Of a stretch of 64,000 bases of DNA, positions 22,759 to 30,896 are shown one piece after another; position 1 is the stretch's first letter, and each line of letters starts with the position of its first letter. The DNA is from Methanobrevibacter sp. (GTDB lineage: Archaea; Methanobacteriota; Methanobacteria; Methanobacteriales; Methanobacteriaceae). A model generated the notes under the pieces. It was given only the letters and a program-made list of their open reading frames with translations, was not told the origin of the DNA and made no database searches. The DNA lies in assembly GCA_017652345.1 (NCBI GenBank), contig JAGCBE010000103.1, forward strand, positions 62,001 to 126,000, written 5' to 3'. A program made the translations under genes and the position numbers.

Positions 22759-23658
22759 TTAAGCCTTCACTAATTTTAAACGGTTCGCGATTTTCTCTAC
22801 GAACTCTTCCGCCAATTCAATTAAAATTGCATGACGGTTCTTTTTAATACATGCCTCACCTAAAACACCTGAGCCTGCAAACTGATCTAGCACAACTTCA
22901 TCTTCTTTAGTTACATATTCCAAGATTTGTTCTAGTAACTCTACAGGTTTCTCTGCCTGATGCAACATATCTTTCTTCGCAGGTTTTGCAAAGTCAAATA
23001 CGGTTGGCAACATACCATTACATCCCTTCATGAAATGTTTAACAGATGGATCTGCTTTATCTTTCTTAGCATCCACTCTAAGCGATCTTGGTTCACCCTT
23101 TGAGAAGATCATTACATCCTCTGTGTTTTTAGATTTTCTACCGCAGTTGGATACGAAGCCCCCCTTCTTCCACGGAACTTTCGCATAATATTTAAATCCC
23201 GCAGCCTCTGCCATTTTTTTGATCTTATATAGATATTCATAGTTCAATGCAGATTCTTCGGGCAAGAATTCTACCAAGAAGCATCCATCTTTCAAAACAC
23301 GGGCTTTTTCATTAAAATCTTCCTGTGTGTATTGAAAACAGTCATAGGTTGCGAAATGACGATCTCCACCGTTGTTTGCCGCTTTGATGTCATACGGATG
23401 GTCAGTGATGATTGCATCAATAGATCCATTCTCTAAGAAGCTTAGGTCCTTTCCATCGCCCTGAATCAATAAACAATTATTGTTTTGATAGATTCCCTTC
23501 GCTATTTTCTTAAGGATGCCTTTATCTACGGCTTCATAGACACGGGCACGGATAGAAGGCTTTTTAGCCTCTATACCCGCCTCCTTTACTGCCTCGTAAG
23601 CTTGAGGCATGTTGAACTTATTTAGTTCCTGAATAATGTTTGTTATGGTCTTTTCCAT
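22759..23658 (-). CDS. Orphan DNA methyltransferase (N6-A/N4-C type)
   Basis: 299 residues. An N-terminal winged-helix-like domain (about 1-58) is followed by the catalytic domain in beta-group order: LLIQGDGKDL, motif IV DHPY (about 86-89; usual DPPY with His replacing Pro), HQAEKPVELLEQIL, and motif I DQFAGSG (about 258-264). It methylates an exocyclic amino group of adenine or cytosine in DNA using SAM. No restriction gene is adjacent, so it probably protects phage DNA or marks regulation. The target sequence cannot be read from the gene. Confidence 0.85.
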   Translation of the reverse strand: MEKTITNIIQELNKFNMPQAYEAVKEAGIEAKKPSIRARVYEAVDKGILKKIAKGIYQNNNCLLIQGDGKDLSFLENGSIDAIITDHPYDIKAANNGGDRHFATYDCFQYTQEDFNEKARVLKDGCFLVEFLPEESALNYEYLYKIKKMAEAAGFKYYAKVPWKKGGFVSNCGRKSKNTEDVMIFSKGEPRSLRVDAKKDKADPSVKHFMKGCNGMLPTVFDFAKPAKKDMLHQAEKPVELLEQILEYVTKEDEVVLDQFAGSGVLGEACIKKNRHAILIELAEEFVEKIANRLKLVKA

Positions 23659-23659
23659 A

Positions 23660-23836
23660 TTACTTCACCTCCTTTAATAATTTTAACACATATTGCAATG
23701 CACCACTATAGCCTTCTTCATATGCACAGTCTTCTTCTACATCATTTTGCTCTGCAAAATCCTGTGCTTGTTCAATTTCATCTTCAACAGATTCTAAAGC
23801 ATCTTTAATTGTTTTTTCAAATTGTTTTAGTGTCAT
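23660..23836 (-). CDS. Small acidic helical protein (58 aa)
   Basis: Starts MTLKQFEKTIKDALESVEDE; helical and acidic, ending LKLLKEVK. ATG 23836 is behind GAGGAGG. The stop overlaps the ribosome site of the methyltransferase, suggesting coupling. Function unknown. Confidence 0.62.
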   Translation of the reverse strand: MTLKQFEKTIKDALESVEDEIEQAQDFAEQNDVEEDCAYEEGYSGALQYVLKLLKEVK

Positions 23837-24111
23837 AATAATTTTTCCTCCTCATCTTCTAGTTTTTGATATCTTTCGTCCAATTTACGAACCTCTGCAT
23901 CATTATCATCAAGAAGAGCACCATAACTATTCATTACGCCATTTATTTCATCTGCAGCTTTCTTAACTATGTCTATTGCATAAGGTTGTCTCTTCACCTC
24001 AATCTTTTTTAGATTAATATGCAACTCCTTTAAAATAACCTTAGCTCTTAATAAAGTCAATGTTTCTTCTTCTGATAATTCCATATCTACTACTTGTGTT
24101 ATTTGTTTCAT
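23833..24111 (-). CDS. Hypothetical coiled-coil protein
   Basis: 92 residues from ATG 24111 behind GGAGGA. A helical part with Lys/Glu heptads ends in KLDERYQKLEDEEEKLL. It overlaps the small gene downstream by 4 bases. Upstream in-frame starts fall inside the neighbouring gene. No family recognised. Confidence 0.63.
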   Translation of the reverse strand: MKQITQVVDMELSEEETLTLLRAKVILKELHINLKKIEVKRQPYAIDIVKKAADEINGVMNSYGALLDDNDAEVRKLDERYQKLEDEEEKLL

Positions 24112-24112
24112 A

Positions 24113-24346
24113 TTATTCATCCTCCTCCTCATCATCATCTTCTAACTCCCAGTTTGGAATTGGGATGTCCAATATCTTCATTACATCCTCGATACCTTCA
24201 ACATAGTTAATATAAGCATCTGCTTCTCCTGACTCCATAAAAATATTTTCTCTACATTCATGTTCAGCTTCTTTATATGCTTCTTTAGCTCTATTAACTG
24301 CGTTGCTGTATAGCGCCATGATTGCTTCAATTTGGTCTTTAATCAT
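24113..24346 (-). CDS. Hypothetical helical protein with acidic tail
   Basis: 77 residues from ATG 24346 behind GAGGAGG. Helical N-terminus (QIEAIMALYSNAVNRAKEAY), C-terminal run EDDDEEEDE. Function unknown. Confidence 0.63.
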   Translation of the reverse strand: MIKDQIEAIMALYSNAVNRAKEAYKEAEHECRENIFMESGEADAYINYVEGIEDVMKILDIPIPNWELEDDDEEEDE

Positions 24347-24347
24347 G

Positions 24348-24821
24348 TTATTCATCCTCCTCATTATAATCCAAGCATTCTATCTCTTGTTCTGCTTGTT
24401 CTGTAAATTCTTCCACGGAATTGTATCGGTTGACATACGCCATGTCTGCTTCACCACAGTATCCTACTACGATGACTGTTCCTTTTTCTTCTTTACGGAT
24501 ATCGACAGCTGAAGACATCACGGCGTATACATAATTAAGGATGTCTGTGTTTAGATAGAAATCCTCTTCCTTGTTTTTAACAACCTCCTCAGGCTTTTGA
24601 TAATCTCGTTCAACAACGAAATTACCATGCGTCATACCTTTACAATAAATGCCATTCATGAATGCCCACGGGATTATATGCTCATTCACATATTTTTCTA
24701 CAGATGGCTCTTCTGCGTCTGTGAAAACCATATCACCAACGAACACTGCCACTTTATTGGCAGGTAGTCCTGGTGCTTGGATGCTATTGATAGCTCTCAC
24801 GTATTTTTCAAATATGTTCAT
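24348..24821 (-). CDS. Paralogous family protein B (copy 1)
   Basis: 157 residues. NIFEKYVRAINSI, KVAVFVGDMVFT, IIPWAFMNGI and DILNYVYAVMSSA align in order with NIFERYTRAVKNL, KAAIFVGNYMYT, LLPWAFLNGI and AIINYAMACMAAA of the protein at 29253. No known domain; both look like mixed alpha/beta proteins with acidic C-termini. The separated paralogues suggest a duplication within the array. Confidence 0.72.
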   Translation of the reverse strand: MNIFEKYVRAINSIQAPGLPANKVAVFVGDMVFTDAEEPSVEKYVNEHIIPWAFMNGIYCKGMTHGNFVVERDYQKPEEVVKNKEEDFYLNTDILNYVYAVMSSAVDIRKEEKGTVIVVGYCGEADMAYVNRYNSVEEFTEQAEQEIECLDYNEEDE

Positions 24822-24823
24822 AC

Positions 24824-25072
24824 TTATTCCACCTCCTTTAATATTTGTTGTTCTTCGACTATAAATTGAATTCCACTTCCATGTTTCCGCAAAAGTTCTT
24901 TTTGTAATAATAGTGTTGAATTATCACCTTTCCATGAGATTGGTGAAATCATTTCAATTACATGATAATTTTTATTAATTTCATCTTTCTCAACATATTT
25001 TGCTTTGATTAACGAACTTTTATGTTTAGTTCCCAATCTCACTTCATAAGTTTTTCCTACTTCAAATTCCAT
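24824..25072 (-). CDS. Hypothetical beta-rich protein
   Basis: 82 residues behind AAGGAGG. VGKTYEVRLGTKHKSSLIKA suggests an SH3- or OB-like small barrel. No family recognised. Confidence 0.63.
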   Translation of the reverse strand: MEFEVGKTYEVRLGTKHKSSLIKAKYVEKDEINKNYHVIEMISPISWKGDNSTLLLQKELLRKHGSGIQFIVEEQQILKEVE

Positions 25073-25084
25073 ATACTTACCTCC

Positions 25085-25336
25085 TTAAATATCTGTAGTT
25101 TCACCATCATAGGTGTATGCCTCATCTTGTAACCAGTCTGGATCTGTTTTGATAATTTCATCAAGAAGACTCTCTTGTTCATCAAAACTATCTGTCTTTC
25201 CCTCGATTTCATCTATTACACATTTCGGTGGGTCTATATATACATCATGTTCGTCGTCATAAACCCATACTTGTTTTGAGTTGAAACCTGTTACTGCATA
25301 ACACTTCTTATAATTGATTTTCTTTTCTTGATTCAT
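25085..25336 (-). CDS. Hypothetical acidic protein
   Basis: 83 residues behind AAGGAGG. NYKKCYAVTGFNSKQVWVYDDEHD leads into an acidic helix and tail. Function unknown. Confidence 0.62.
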   Translation of the reverse strand: MNQEKKINYKKCYAVTGFNSKQVWVYDDEHDVYIDPPKCVIDEIEGKTDSFDEQESLLDEIIKTDPDWLQDEAYTYDGETTDI

Positions 25337-25350
25337 ATTTCTATTCCTCC

Positions 25351-25575
25351 TTATAATTCTAGTTCGTCATCGATACTTATCCATTCATATTCGACGCCGT
25401 TTTTCTCAAAATATTCTTCAATCAATTCTGAATCTGATTCAAAGTTTCTGCCGTCTTCTTCACGGCATTTTTCAACATATTCTTTTGCCTTGAACCAATC
25501 TTCTTTACTTTTGAGTTGGATGACCCCAAAGATGATATTGTCATCCCCACACTCCCTAACTAAATAATTATTCAT
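25351..25575 (-). CDS. Hypothetical acidic protein
   Basis: 74 residues. Strand IIFGVIQLKS, helix EDWFKAKEYVEKCREED and helix SELIEEYFEKNGVEYEWI form a compact alpha/beta pattern. Follows the SSB-like gene by 2 bases with GGAG as ribosome site. Function unknown. Confidence 0.63.
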   Translation of the reverse strand: MNNYLVRECGDDNIIFGVIQLKSKEDWFKAKEYVEKCREEDGRNFESDSELIEEYFEKNGVEYEWISIDDELEL

Positions 25576-25577
25576 GT

Positions 25578-25862
25578 TTAATCATCTCCTTCCATGCTAA
25601 TAATTCTTTCTGCAACCATCTTACTCGCATTAAACGAACATCCTTCAAGTCTTCCCTTCACAACAACCTTCTGACCACATTTAAAGTGTTCTGTCAAGAC
25701 ACTTTTTAACGGTTCTGTGATTGTTATTCCCAAGATGTCATCTGCATACTCTCCATCCATGTTTTTAAATGGTCTTCTGCATTTCACGAGCAACGTATCA
25801 AACGGTGCCTCTAAATCTGTTACAATTTTGCCAATAATCATAAAATAATTATACATATCCAT
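25578..25862 (-). CDS. SSB-like OB-fold protein
   Basis: 94 residues, about the size of a single OB domain. NYFMIIGKIVTDLE, FDTLLVKCRRPFKNMDGEYADDILGITI, QKVVVKGRLEG and MVAERII follow the strand order of bacterial single-stranded DNA-binding proteins. The usual acidic C-terminal tip is short (MEGDD). It probably coats ssDNA during phage replication; a regulator with the same fold is the alternative. Confidence 0.75.
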   Translation of the reverse strand: MDMYNYFMIIGKIVTDLEAPFDTLLVKCRRPFKNMDGEYADDILGITITEPLKSVLTEHFKCGQKVVVKGRLEGCSFNASKMVAERIISMEGDD

Positions 25863-26243
25863 CTACCTCCTCATATACTTGTATAAAGCTCTAATATCGC
25901 TTTTTAAGATTTCACTATCAAGCTTGTTTACGAAAGCCGTAGTTTTAAAAGATGTATCAAATTCTTCTTCTACCAACTCCACTATACTATCATAACAACA
26001 GTCTTTTGTTGCTACTAAGACTTCATATTTCATTGATGTACTTCCAGTAATAAACTCAACTAAATCTTTCAACAAATGTGATGAATCTGCCGAGTTAAAG
26101 TCATATTCTCCACCATCTATGTTTATTCCATCTGTGTTATACAAATCATATCCCAACACACTATCACATCCTTCTCCTAAGACTTCTGAGTTACTTAAAT
26201 AACAGTGTACCATTGTTCCATCTTCTAATTTTATTAATACCAT
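25863..26243 (-). CDS. Hypothetical protein
   Basis: 126 residues from ATG 26243 behind AAGGAGG. A longer frame starting at 26273 has no ribosome site and is rejected. VLIKLEDGTMVHCYLSNSEVLG opens a beta-rich half, followed by a helical half with a CCYD pair. No family recognised. Confidence 0.66.
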   Translation of the reverse strand: MVLIKLEDGTMVHCYLSNSEVLGEGCDSVLGYDLYNTDGINIDGGEYDFNSADSSHLLKDLVEFITGSTSMKYEVLVATKDCCYDSIVELVEEEFDTSFKTTAFVNKLDSEILKSDIRALYKYMRR

Positions 26244-26272
26244 ATTTGCCTCCTTATTAAAAAGGCTAGCCA

Positions 26273-26752
26273 TTACCAGCTAGCCCTATATACTGCTTGA
26301 TAGTTTTTGTTCTTTTTCAAAAACTCTATGATTGGTTCCAACATCTCCACCGTGTTTTCAAGGTCACGCATGTAATACTCATTATATTCTGTAGAACCGA
26401 AAAAGAAACCACTACTTGTTTCCAAGATGTCTCTTGCTTTTTCTGGATGTTCAATAACATCTCTGCATCTTTTTACTAAATCTTCTAAAGTATCCACTGA
26501 AACCCACACTGGATTACAATCGTCCACTCCTTCTGCGCATTTGTCGACAAAATATTTATGAATCATATTTGCCTTACGCCAATACGCTACTTGATATGAA
26601 ATTTCTTTTGACATAAAGTTATTTTCAAATATCTTTTCACCAAGTTCTTTAAGTTCTTCTGGATAGAAGTGTGCCTTTTTCTCTTTTACATCTCTATCCC
26701 ATTCACAGCAACTTTCATATTTCTTTACATATAAATAAGAATCAAGACCCAT
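26273..26752 (-). CDS. MGLDxYL-type hypothetical phage protein
   Basis: 159 residues from ATG 26752 behind GGAGGAG. The opening MGLDSYLYVKKYE is typical of a widespread family of phage and prophage proteins starting MGLDxYLY. YWRKANMIHKYFVDK and NPVWVS follow as in the family. Mostly helical. Its function has not been established to my knowledge. Confidence 0.72.
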   Translation of the reverse strand: MGLDSYLYVKKYESCCEWDRDVKEKKAHFYPEELKELGEKIFENNFMSKEISYQVAYWRKANMIHKYFVDKCAEGVDDCNPVWVSVDTLEDLVKRCRDVIEHPEKARDILETSSGFFFGSTEYNEYYMRDLENTVEMLEPIIEFLKKNKNYQAVYRASW

Positions 26753-26753
26753 A

Positions 26754-26969
26754 CTAGTTCTCCTCCTTTCCTGCAAATTTTACAATCAGTATCTTCTGTT
26801 CTTTCTGGATGGCAAAGTCATAGATTTCTCTATCCCCTTCTGTTTCCAGAAATTCATCTGCAAATTCAGGGATGACATCTCTCCATTCACCTGCTCTTCC
26901 CACACTTCCAATCATCTCAACTGCATATCCTACATTAACGGTTTTGTCATACAATTCTTTAAGCTTCAT
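26754..26969 (-). CDS. Hypothetical protein
   Basis: 71 residues from ATG 26969 behind AAGGAGG. LKELYDKTVNVGYAVEMIGSVGR, then FAIQKEQKILIVKFAGKEEN, gives a compact alpha/beta pattern. One base separates it from its neighbours. Function unknown. Confidence 0.63.
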   Translation of the reverse strand: MKLKELYDKTVNVGYAVEMIGSVGRAGEWRDVIPEFADEFLETEGDREIYDFAIQKEQKILIVKFAGKEEN

Positions 26970-26970
26970 A

Positions 26971-27381
26971 TTACTTTTCCTCCTTATATCCATAAATTTG
27001 TAATCTATAATTAGCTCTATTAACAGCATCTTCTGCTCTCTTGCTAACACGAATACAGTCCATGAGTTCTTCAATAACCCCTTCGTATTCCTTCTTGATT
27101 CTCTTTAATTCTTCATTCTCCCTCTTTAATTCTTCTATGACTCTCCATGCCTTGTCGCTTTCAACAGCAAATTTATTTTCACTAACCAACTGTAAGTTAT
27201 ATTTTGTTCTTACATAGTCGCATAAATCTATCCATACCTTACTCTTTAACGAGCAATCATATCTGCCTCGCATCATTTTACTACACACAGTATTTGCCAA
27301 TCCCATCTCCTTCGCAAATTGTTGCTTAGTTAAATTTGGATGGAATCTATCCTTTAATTCTTTCAAAGTAATCATTTTCAT
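26971..27381 (-). CDS. Helix-turn-helix protein with coiled-coil tail
   Basis: 136 residues from ATG 27381, 8 bases after GAGAGGTGG. LTKQQFAKEMGLANTVCSKM then MRGRYDCSLKSKVW (about 13-46) looks like an XRE- or Myb-like helix-turn-helix. Residues 70-110 form a Lys/Glu coiled coil (ELKRENEELKRIKKEYEGVI). Probably a dimeric DNA-binding regulator of the phage. Confidence 0.66.
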   Translation of the reverse strand: MKMITLKELKDRFHPNLTKQQFAKEMGLANTVCSKMMRGRYDCSLKSKVWIDLCDYVRTKYNLQLVSENKFAVESDKAWRVIEELKRENEELKRIKKEYEGVIEELMDCIRVSKRAEDAVNRANYRLQIYGYKEEK

Positions 27382-27386
27382 ATGCA

Positions 27387-27578
27387 TTACCACCTCTCTT
27401 TATAATATTTTAACATACACTTTCTTTTCTTGCAAGAACCAGCTGTTACATTTACGACATTATATCCGTGAGCCAAAAGGAGCTCAGAAATTTCTCTTTC
27501 CTGAGCCCCCTGATTACACACGAGTTGTCCTTTGATTTTGCTATATCCAGCTGTTGCTCGATTCACGAAATCCTTCAT
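27387..27578 (-). CDS. Hypothetical small Cys-containing protein
   Basis: 63 residues from ATG 27578 behind AGGAGG. QGAQEREISELLLAHGYNVV, then GSCKKRKCMLKYYKERW; the paired Cys in a basic tail could bind zinc or nucleic acid. No family recognised. Confidence 0.6.
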   Translation of the reverse strand: MKDFVNRATAGYSKIKGQLVCNQGAQEREISELLLAHGYNVVNVTAGSCKKRKCMLKYYKERW

Positions 27579-27588
27579 ACAACGCCTC

Positions 27589-27795
27589 CTACTTCCACCT
27601 CTTGACTTCATATTCTGTTAATGGCTTACAATCCACAACAGTTTCGCCAGTTCGCTTGCCATCTTCGGCAAACCACATACACATCTCAAACTGGTTGGGT
27701 GTTAGAGCCACCGTCTTGATCTGTGGAAAATCCATGATCTCGGCTCTAACTTCACCCGCATCGTTTTGATATTTTACACCAAATTTCACCTTCAT
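27589..27795 (-). CDS. Hypothetical protein
   Basis: 68 residues from ATG 27795 behind AAAGGGGGTG. KFGVKYQNDAGEVRAEIMDF and GKRTGETVVDCKPLTEYEV suggest a beta-rich fold. Function unknown. Confidence 0.62.
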   Translation of the reverse strand: MKVKFGVKYQNDAGEVRAEIMDFPQIKTVALTPNQFEMCMWFAEDGKRTGETVVDCKPLTEYEVKRWK

Positions 27796-27803
27796 CACCC
27801 CCT

Positions 27804-28241
27804 TTATCCAAAAACAAGAGTCCCAAATAAACAGTACTGTACGAAACAATCAGCCTCAACAGCATCAAAGTCTCCGTCTTCCAATCTCTTGGTCAAAGAA
27901 CCCCTTTCCTGTTCATAAAGTTTGCATCCCTGTTGGAATTCTTCCATCCCGAGATACCAAATTTCGTCTGGCTCCAAATGATTCTCATCCGCCTCTGCGT
28001 CATAGAATCTTATCCTGTCGCCGTTTAAGATAACCTTCGTCATTACGGTTCCCCAGTAAGTTTCAACACCTTTTTCTTTCAAACTTTTCACCGCTTTTTT
28101 CCAGGAATCAGTTGTGTTATCAAGAACACACCAGTATCCGATGCCGTCGTATCCTGATTCAACCGCCGTTGTGAAGATATCTTCCATGTCCTCGACTGTA
28201 ATAATCTTCTCTACTGTAAATTTAATTTCTTGCTTTTCCAT
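27804..28241 (-). CDS. Hypothetical protein
   Basis: 145 residues from ATG 28241 behind GAGGAGG. ESGYDGIGYWCVLDNTTDSW, NGDRIRFYDAEAD and EPDEIWYLGMEEFQQGCKLY are recognisable as a recurrent phage protein type, but I cannot attach a function. The C-terminus AVEADCFVQYCLFGTLVFG is hydrophobic. Upstream in-frame starts lie inside the next gene. Confidence 0.68.
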   Translation of the reverse strand: MEKQEIKFTVEKIITVEDMEDIFTTAVESGYDGIGYWCVLDNTTDSWKKAVKSLKEKGVETYWGTVMTKVILNGDRIRFYDAEADENHLEPDEIWYLGMEEFQQGCKLYEQERGSLTKRLEDGDFDAVEADCFVQYCLFGTLVFG

Positions 28242-28260
28242 AATTATATCCTCCTCTTTA

Positions 28261-28893
28261 TTAATTTTCCCACTCATAGTCTTTTTCCCAGCCTTCTGAG
28301 TCTTCATCTTCGTCTTCTTCCATATCTTCATAAAGATATTCGCATCCAACACTGTCGCAGACTTCTTTAAATTCTGGGTCACTTGAACCATATTCTTCTT
28401 CTTCACCATCTGGTCTTAGACGCCCAACGAAACCTCCTCCTTCGTCTGCAAAGTCAACTTTTATCTCTAGCTCGGGATACATCTCTTGAAGTTTCCTGTA
28501 TACAGGGAGAGCTGGAGACCAAGCTGTGCTTAGATATATATTTATCACCGCAGTTTTCCCTATTGGTTTTTCGAGAGTGATTAAATCAGTATTAGCATCA
28601 CAAGCACCCCATTTGGTTCCCCAGTTATCACAGTTCCATTTATACCAGTTGAACCAGTTTCTCTCTTTTTCTTCATCCCAAGATAAGTGTTCTTTTCTGG
28701 CATCCTCTTCAGAATCGATTCTGTATTCTGGTGGACACTCTTCATAAGTCTTTGGCTGTGGAACAATTTTGTTAAAGTCAAAATCAGTTGCTTTTCCTTC
28801 CTCATCTTTTTCTGACTTCACCATCTCTACGAGTTTCTTGACAACATCTGTCTTTCCTCTTACTTCGATATTTGTATAGCACCAATTTGGCAT
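28261..28893 (-). CDS. YubB/Api92-like ferredoxin-fold protein (DUF1281-type)
   Basis: 210 residues from ATG 28893 behind AAAGAGGTG. It begins MPNWCYTNIEVRGKTDVVKKL, the usual opening of this family. Later come FDFNKIVPQPKTYEE, NWGTKWGACDAN and FSTAWSPALPV-type segments (here YLSTAWSPALPV), all hallmarks. The C-terminus is strongly acidic (EDMEEDEDEDSEGW). Common on plasmids and phages; the function remains unclear, with anti-restriction suggested. Confidence 0.8.
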   Translation of the reverse strand: MPNWCYTNIEVRGKTDVVKKLVEMVKSEKDEEGKATDFDFNKIVPQPKTYEECPPEYRIDSEEDARKEHLSWDEEKERNWFNWYKWNCDNWGTKWGACDANTDLITLEKPIGKTAVINIYLSTAWSPALPVYRKLQEMYPELEIKVDFADEGGGFVGRLRPDGEEEEYGSSDPEFKEVCDSVGCEYLYEDMEEDEDEDSEGWEKDYEWEN

Positions 28894-28894
28894 A

Positions 28895-29230
28895 TCAATC
28901 ACCTCTTTCATCTACATATTTTTCTTCATAACCTTCTGGCTCCACATCCAAGACATATTCTCTCTCGATGTATTCTTTCCAGAAAGCAATCCAAGCATCT
29001 TTATCTGTGCTGATGCCTTCATATCTTGTATCAAAATATCTTGGCATCGTTCCTTTTGCACCATCCAGGTCAAGTGTATGTCCCGAGTGGTCACCGTAGT
29101 GGGTTGCCCCACTTTCATAACGGTTTACGACAAATTTGATATAACTTCTGTCTTCTTTCCATCCACCTGCCTTGTAAGCAACATCTTCTGTAACCTTGAA
29201 GGTTACCTTCATTTCTTTGAATTTACTCAT
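28895..29230 (-). CDS. Hypothetical protein
   Basis: 111 residues from ATG 29230 behind AAAGGAG. SYIKFVVNRYESGATHYGDH, then DARYEGISTDKDAWIAFWKEY-like segments (here DTRYEGISTDKDAW). Beta-rich N-terminus, helical and acidic C-terminus. No family named. One base from the YubB-like gene. Confidence 0.65.
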   Translation of the reverse strand: MSKFKEMKVTFKVTEDVAYKAGGWKEDRSYIKFVVNRYESGATHYGDHSGHTLDLDGAKGTMPRYFDTRYEGISTDKDAWIAFWKEYIEREYVLDVEPEGYEEKYVDERGD

Positions 29231-29252
29231 ATCACCATCTCCTTTCCTGAGT

Positions 29253-29957
29253 CTATTCATCTCTATCTGTAGCTTCTAAATATGCTAGCTCTAAATAGGT
29301 TAGTTCCTCTCCGACATCATTAACAAAATGTTCAGTATCACGATATTCTGCAATCGTTGTCTTACCTGCAGCATCGCTATAAAAGATTGCTGTAATCTTT
29401 TCCTTGCCCATTCTGCAGTGCTCCTTCGCAGCAGCCATGCATGCCATTGCATAATTTATGATTGCAATGTCTGGTTCATACGCATATCCTTCTGTGACAA
29501 GATTGTAGTCCATACTTTTCGTTGGCTTGCTATCAGGAAGCATTGATATATTATATGCGATTCCATTAAGGAATGCCCACGGTAACAGTTCCTTATTTAT
29601 ATAGTTCACCATCTGTGTTTCTGTATACCCCTGTCCTTCTGTATACATATAATTACCAACAAAGATTGCTGCTTTGTTAGAACCCCTGCGCGTTATATCC
29701 AAGTTTTTCACTGCGCGGGTGTATCTTTCAAAGATGTTAAACTCTTCTCTTTCTTCTGCTTTTTCTTCTGCAGCTTTTTTCTTAAGAGCTTCTTTAAATC
29801 CTTCTGAAACTATATCCATAGCTTCCTTCATATCCATTCCTTTTGTTACATCTTTTAACGATGGTATACCTTTTGATGCGAACAACTCTTCTATAGCTTC
29901 GAGTGCAGTCTTACTACCTGTTTCATATACTTCTTCTGTTGGTTTTGAATCTTTCAT
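29253..29957 (-). CDS. Paralogous family protein B (copy 2, longer)
   Basis: 234 residues behind GAGGTGATG. The C-terminal 160 residues match the protein at 24348 (NIFERYTRAV, AAIFVGNYMY, LLPWAFLNGIAYN, YAMACMAAA). The extra N-terminal 75 residues are charged and helical (KEALKKKAAEEKAEEREEF). Function unknown. The extension may mediate partner binding. Confidence 0.7.
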   Translation of the reverse strand: MKDSKPTEEVYETGSKTALEAIEELFASKGIPSLKDVTKGMDMKEAMDIVSEGFKEALKKKAAEEKAEEREEFNIFERYTRAVKNLDITRRGSNKAAIFVGNYMYTEGQGYTETQMVNYINKELLPWAFLNGIAYNISMLPDSKPTKSMDYNLVTEGYAYEPDIAIINYAMACMAAAKEHCRMGKEKITAIFYSDAAGKTTIAEYRDTEHFVNDVGEELTYLELAYLEATDRDE

Positions 29958-29958
29958 T

Positions 29959-30294
29959 TTACATCACCTCCTCTACCTCGGCTCTTTTAATAATCCATAA
30001 GTTCGGTTCTAGATTTGCTACATCTCCTCGTGAATAATATATCCACACCTTGAATCCGACAAGCTCCTCTACAGATTTCGCAAGTTCCCAGCACGCTTCT
30101 CTAGTTGTATCCTCGAATTCATCTGGTCCCCAGCTTTCTCTGCCGTGAACCTTCTTAAACGCATTCTCAACAGCAGCGTTATAATGTTCTTCACTGACCA
30201 CTGTTATTCCCGTTTTTCTTAGTTTCTCTACGGCATTCTCATATAACAATCCGTAGCACGCTTCACTTCTTTTTTGTTCTTTCTTTTCTTTCAT
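29959..30294 (-). CDS. Hypothetical protein
   Basis: 111 residues from ATG 30294 behind AAAGGAG. Helical (LLYENAVEKLRKTGITVVSE, EACWELAKSVEELVG), then VWIYYSRGDVANLEPNLWII at the C-terminus. One base before the preceding gene. No family recognised. Confidence 0.64.
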   Translation of the reverse strand: MKEKKEQKRSEACYGLLYENAVEKLRKTGITVVSEEHYNAAVENAFKKVHGRESWGPDEFEDTTREACWELAKSVEELVGFKVWIYYSRGDVANLEPNLWIIKRAEVEEVM

Positions 30295-30312
30295 ATCAAT
30301 CACACTCCTTTT

Positions 30313-30792
30313 CTAACTATGATAATCAAGACTACCTTCAAGCCTAAACAACACACTGTCTTCATCTTTACACTGTCTGACGCACCATAACAGTAGCTCT
30401 ACTTCATTATAGTTGCCCCAGCCATCAATCGCGAACCAGAATCCGTAGTTGTCTCCGCAATAAAGTAATTTTGTTTTGTAATCAAAAAATGTTTCGGGAT
30501 GCTCAGGAGTAGTTGCCTTCATAGATTCTTCTATTAATTCTTTTCTACGATTCAACTCTCTTATAGCGTCATCCTTTCTAACACGAAGTTTATAAGTGTC
30601 ATCCTCCACCAAAACATCGCACCAATCACTAGCTTCTGCGAGCCATCTATAATTTTCCTCATCTTCTTCAGGACCATCATCACTCACATAGTCTCTTCCA
30701 TCACTTAGGAAGTCATCCTCAAAGTCATATTCATGTATTCTTTCATAGTCCAAACTAAAGTCTGGTTGTAATTTAAATATTCTTGAATGCAT
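30313..30792 (-). CDS. Hypothetical acidic protein, first gene behind an operator-type promoter
   Basis: 159 residues from ATG 30792 behind GGAGGTGG. Acidic N-terminal half (YDFEDDFLSDGRDYVSDDGP), basic centre (RKDDAIRELNRRKELIEE) and an aromatic C-terminal part (YGFWFAIDGWGNYNEVELLLW). No family recognised. A promoter with a palindrome stands just upstream. Confidence 0.67.
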   Translation of the reverse strand: MHSRIFKLQPDFSLDYERIHEYDFEDDFLSDGRDYVSDDGPEEDEENYRWLAEASDWCDVLVEDDTYKLRVRKDDAIRELNRRKELIEESMKATTPEHPETFFDYKTKLLYCGDNYGFWFAIDGWGNYNEVELLLWCVRQCKDEDSVLFRLEGSLDYHS

Positions 30793-30814
30793 ATTTCCAC
30801 CTCCATATAATTTT

Positions 30815-30843
30815 ATGCTATCATACATCTTATAAGATGTCAA
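30815..30843 (-). promoter_or_regulatory. Promoter overlapped by a perfect 16-bp palindrome
   Basis: Minus strand TTGACA (complement 30838-30843), 17 bases, TAGCAT (complement 30815-30820). ACATCTTATAAGATGT (30825-30840) is a perfect palindrome covering the spacer and part of the -35 box: a classic repressor-site position. Confidence 0.65.
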
Positions 30844-30896
30844 GAGGGAGACAGAGTTATTTTTTCCATCTCCCTTCCCGCATCTCACCCGAGCAA

